From positions 1-8,610 of the forward strand of contig JAGWVZ010000127.1 of NCBI GenBank assembly GCA_018970625.1: DNA of 8,610 bases. Direction: 5' to 3'. The DNA is from Myxococcales bacterium (GTDB taxonomy: Bacteria; Myxococcota; Bradymonadia; REDH01). The translations under genes were made by a program, and so were the position numbers. The notes under the pieces are model-generated. The model saw nothing but the letters and a program-made list of their open reading frames with translations. It was not told the origin of the DNA and ran no database searches. Below are positions 7,680 through 8,610 of this stretch, one piece after another; within the stretch, counting starts at the first letter, position 1, and each line of letters begins with the position of its first letter.

Positions 7680-7698
7680 GTGGACTAATTTAGTCCAC
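7680..7698 (-). promoter_or_regulatory. Candidate IscR/Rrf2-family operator upstream of sufB
   Basis: A perfect dyad, GTGGACTAAATTAGTCCAC on the - strand (9-base arms, 1-base centre), lies 56 bases upstream of the sufB start. Its inner 13 bases fit the IscR type-1 core GACT-RWWWY-AGTC at every position; the outer flanks fit only partly. IscR and related Rrf2 proteins carry an Fe-S cluster and repress Fe-S assembly operons when clusters are plentiful. The position just downstream of the promoter candidate suits a repressor site. The regulator itself is not encoded in this window. Confidence 0.72.
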
Positions 7699-7709
7699 AA
7701 GGCGCGGTG

Positions 7710-7738
7710 CGGATAAGGCGAAGCAATGATGCTGTCAA
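7710..7738 (-). promoter_or_regulatory. Candidate sigma-70-type promoter for sufBCD-nfu
   Basis: On the - strand a perfect -35 hexamer TTGACA (complement of 7733-7738) is followed after exactly 17 bases by TATCCG (complement of 7710-7715), which matches only three of six -10 consensus positions. Transcription would start near 7703, giving a leader of about 80 bases and placing the dyad operator at roughly +6 to +24. The weak -10 lowers certainty. Confidence 0.5.
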
Positions 7739-7766
7739 GGACGGTACGCAAGTCCCGGACACAATT

Positions 7767-7802
7767 GCCTGCTTCAGCGGGGTTTGTCCGACTGAAGCAG
7801 GC
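7767..7802 (-). terminator. Strong hairpin after the aconitase stop, probable terminator or 3' stabiliser
   Basis: GCCTGCTTCAG (7767-7777) and CTGAAGCAGGC (7792-7802) form a perfect 11-bp stem. The 14-base interior can add four pairs (7778-7781 with 7787-7790) beyond a single bulged base. The hairpin begins 9 bases past the aconitase stop. The transcript that follows starts AAUUGUGU, which is not a proper U-tract, so it may act as a 3'-end stabiliser or as a hairpin-dependent terminator that separates acn from suf transcription. Confidence 0.6.
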
Positions 7803-7811
7803 GACGGCGAA

Positions 7812-8610
7812 TCAGGCCTGAGCCATCTTGCGGAGCACCGTCTGAAGGATGCCGCCGTTGCGGTAATAGTTCACCTCGACGGGGGTATCGAGGCGCATCT
7901 GTGTCGTAAAGCGGATCTCGGTGCCATCGGCCTTCCTCGCGATGACGTCCATGTCCTGCCCAGGCTTCACGTCGTTGTTCAGGCCCACGATCGTGAACAC
8001 CTCGGTACCGTCCAGACCCAGCGACTCGGCGTCCTGGCCGTTCTTGTAGCACAGCGGCAGAACACCCATGCCGACGAGGTTCGAACGGTGAATGCGCTCA
8101 AAGCTCTTGGTAATGACCGCCTTCACGCCCAGCAGGAAAGTGCCTTTGGCTGCCCAGTCGCGCGACGAGCCCGTGCCATACTGTTCACCAGCAAGCACGA
8201 CCAGCGGAACGCCAGCGTCCTGATACTTCATGGACGCGTCGTACACCGACTCCACCTTGCCATCGAGGAAGCACGTCGTCACACCGCCTTCGGTGCCCGG
8301 AGCCACCTGGTTGCGAATACGTACGTTCGCGAAGGTACCGCGCATCATGACTTCATGATTGCCGCGACGTGAACCATAGCTGTTGAAGTCCGCAGGCTCC
8401 ACACCCTTCGACACCAGATACCTGCCTGCCGGCGTGCTCGCCTTGAACTCACCCGCCGGGCTAATGTGGTCCGTCGTAATCGAGTCACCCAGCTTCAGCA
8501 GCACGCGCGCGCCTTCGATGGGCTGAATATCGCCTGGCTCCTTGTCCATGTTCTGGAAGAAAGGCGGGTTGCGAACGTAGGTCGACTCGTCCTTCCAGAT
8601 GAAGTTGTCC
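7812..8610 (-). CDS. acnA: Aconitate hydratase, AcnA/IRP1 type (C-terminal part, 5' partial)
   Basis: C-terminal 265 residues of aconitase, the [4Fe-4S] enzyme that interconverts citrate and isocitrate in the TCA cycle. The reading frame runs off the right edge ([10 protein letters not shown] lies upstream of the Met at 8549, which is internal), so about 600 or more N-terminal residues, including the cluster cysteines, are outside. The fragment covers the swivelling domain 4 with [14 protein letters not shown] (about 40-53), [21 protein letters not shown] (80-100), [12 protein letters not shown] (145-156, with substrate-binding Ser and Arg) and [18 protein letters not shown], and ends ..[15 protein letters not shown], as AcnA proteins do. 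AcnD-type methylcitrate dehydratase is a less likely alternative and could only be excluded with the N-terminal part. It is transcribed towards sufB on the same strand, so a client of the Fe-S machinery sits directly upstream of the assembly operon. Confidence 0.96.
   Translation of the reverse strand, partial: DNFIWKDESTYVRNPPFFQNMDKEPGDIQPIEGARVLLKLGDSITTDHISPAGEFKASTPAGRYLVSKGVEPADFNSYGSRRGNHEVMMRGTFANVRIRNQVAPGTEGGVTTCFLDGKVESVYDASMKYQDAGVPLVVLAGEQYGTGSSRDWAAKGTFLLGVKAVITKSFERIHRSNLVGMGVLPLCYKNGQDAESLGLDGTEVFTIVGLNNDVKPGQDMDVIARKADGTEIRFTTQMRLDTPVEVNYYRNGGILQTVLRKMAQA

Noticed and set aside
7624..7811. Small gene, tRNA or known riboswitch in the acn-sufB gap
   Set aside because: No convincing short reading frame with a ribosome site, no cloverleaf and no recognisable riboswitch core; the gap is better explained by a terminator-like hairpin, a promoter, an operator and a leader stem.
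1..8610. Mobile element, prophage, CRISPR or defence system
   Set aside because: No transposase, integrase, terminal repeats, repeat-spacer pattern or nuclease/helicase defence genes are seen; SecA has helicase-like motifs but is clearly the translocase.

Overview
The window looks like a stretch of bacterial chromosome of fairly high GC (I estimate about 60%) that is almost fully coding. All protein genes belong to recognisable families, with no insertion sequences, CRISPR arrays, tRNA/rRNA genes or clear phage genes. The phylum cannot be fixed without a search. An elongated SecA with an Ala/Pro-rich linker and a C-terminal zinc motif, and a sufBCD set followed by an Nfu protein beside aconitase, are compatible with Gemmatimonadota or a similar Gram-negative lineage. 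I hold that at low confidence.

The left third is on the + strand. It begins inside secA, at the Walker B/DEVD motif, so about 200 N-terminal residues lie off the window. Six bases after the secA stop, and in the same reading frame, comes a gene for an M23-type metallopeptidase with a full zinc/catalytic motif set but no signal peptide. It ends at 3465 and faces the next operon tail to tail across a 51-base gap that holds a small hairpin.

The rest is on the - strand and is devoted to iron-sulfur biology. Read in the direction of transcription, it holds the C-terminal part of aconitase (an Fe-S enzyme), a 188-base regulatory gap, then sufB, sufC, sufD and an NFU1/NfuA-like Fe-S carrier gene. 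The suf genes are tightly packed (gaps of 22, 1 and 4 bases) and look like one operon. SufB, SufC and SufD form the SufBC2D scaffold that builds clusters, and the Nfu protein would carry finished clusters to clients such as aconitase. No cysteine desulfurase (SufS) or sulfur-transfer partner (SufE/SufU) is in the window.

The most notable non-coding signal lies in the gap upstream of sufB. A perfect 9+1+9 dyad, GTGGACTAAATTAGTCCAC, contains a core that fits the IscR type-1 operator core (GACT-RWWWY-AGTC). It sits just downstream of a TTGACA/17-bp/TATCCG promoter candidate, with a third half-site one helical turn further on. This predicts Fe-S-status control of the operon by an Rrf2-family repressor encoded elsewhere. 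A strong hairpin follows the aconitase stop, and another sits in the sufB leader. I see no evidence of a wholly new system; the novelty is in regulation and gene arrangement.
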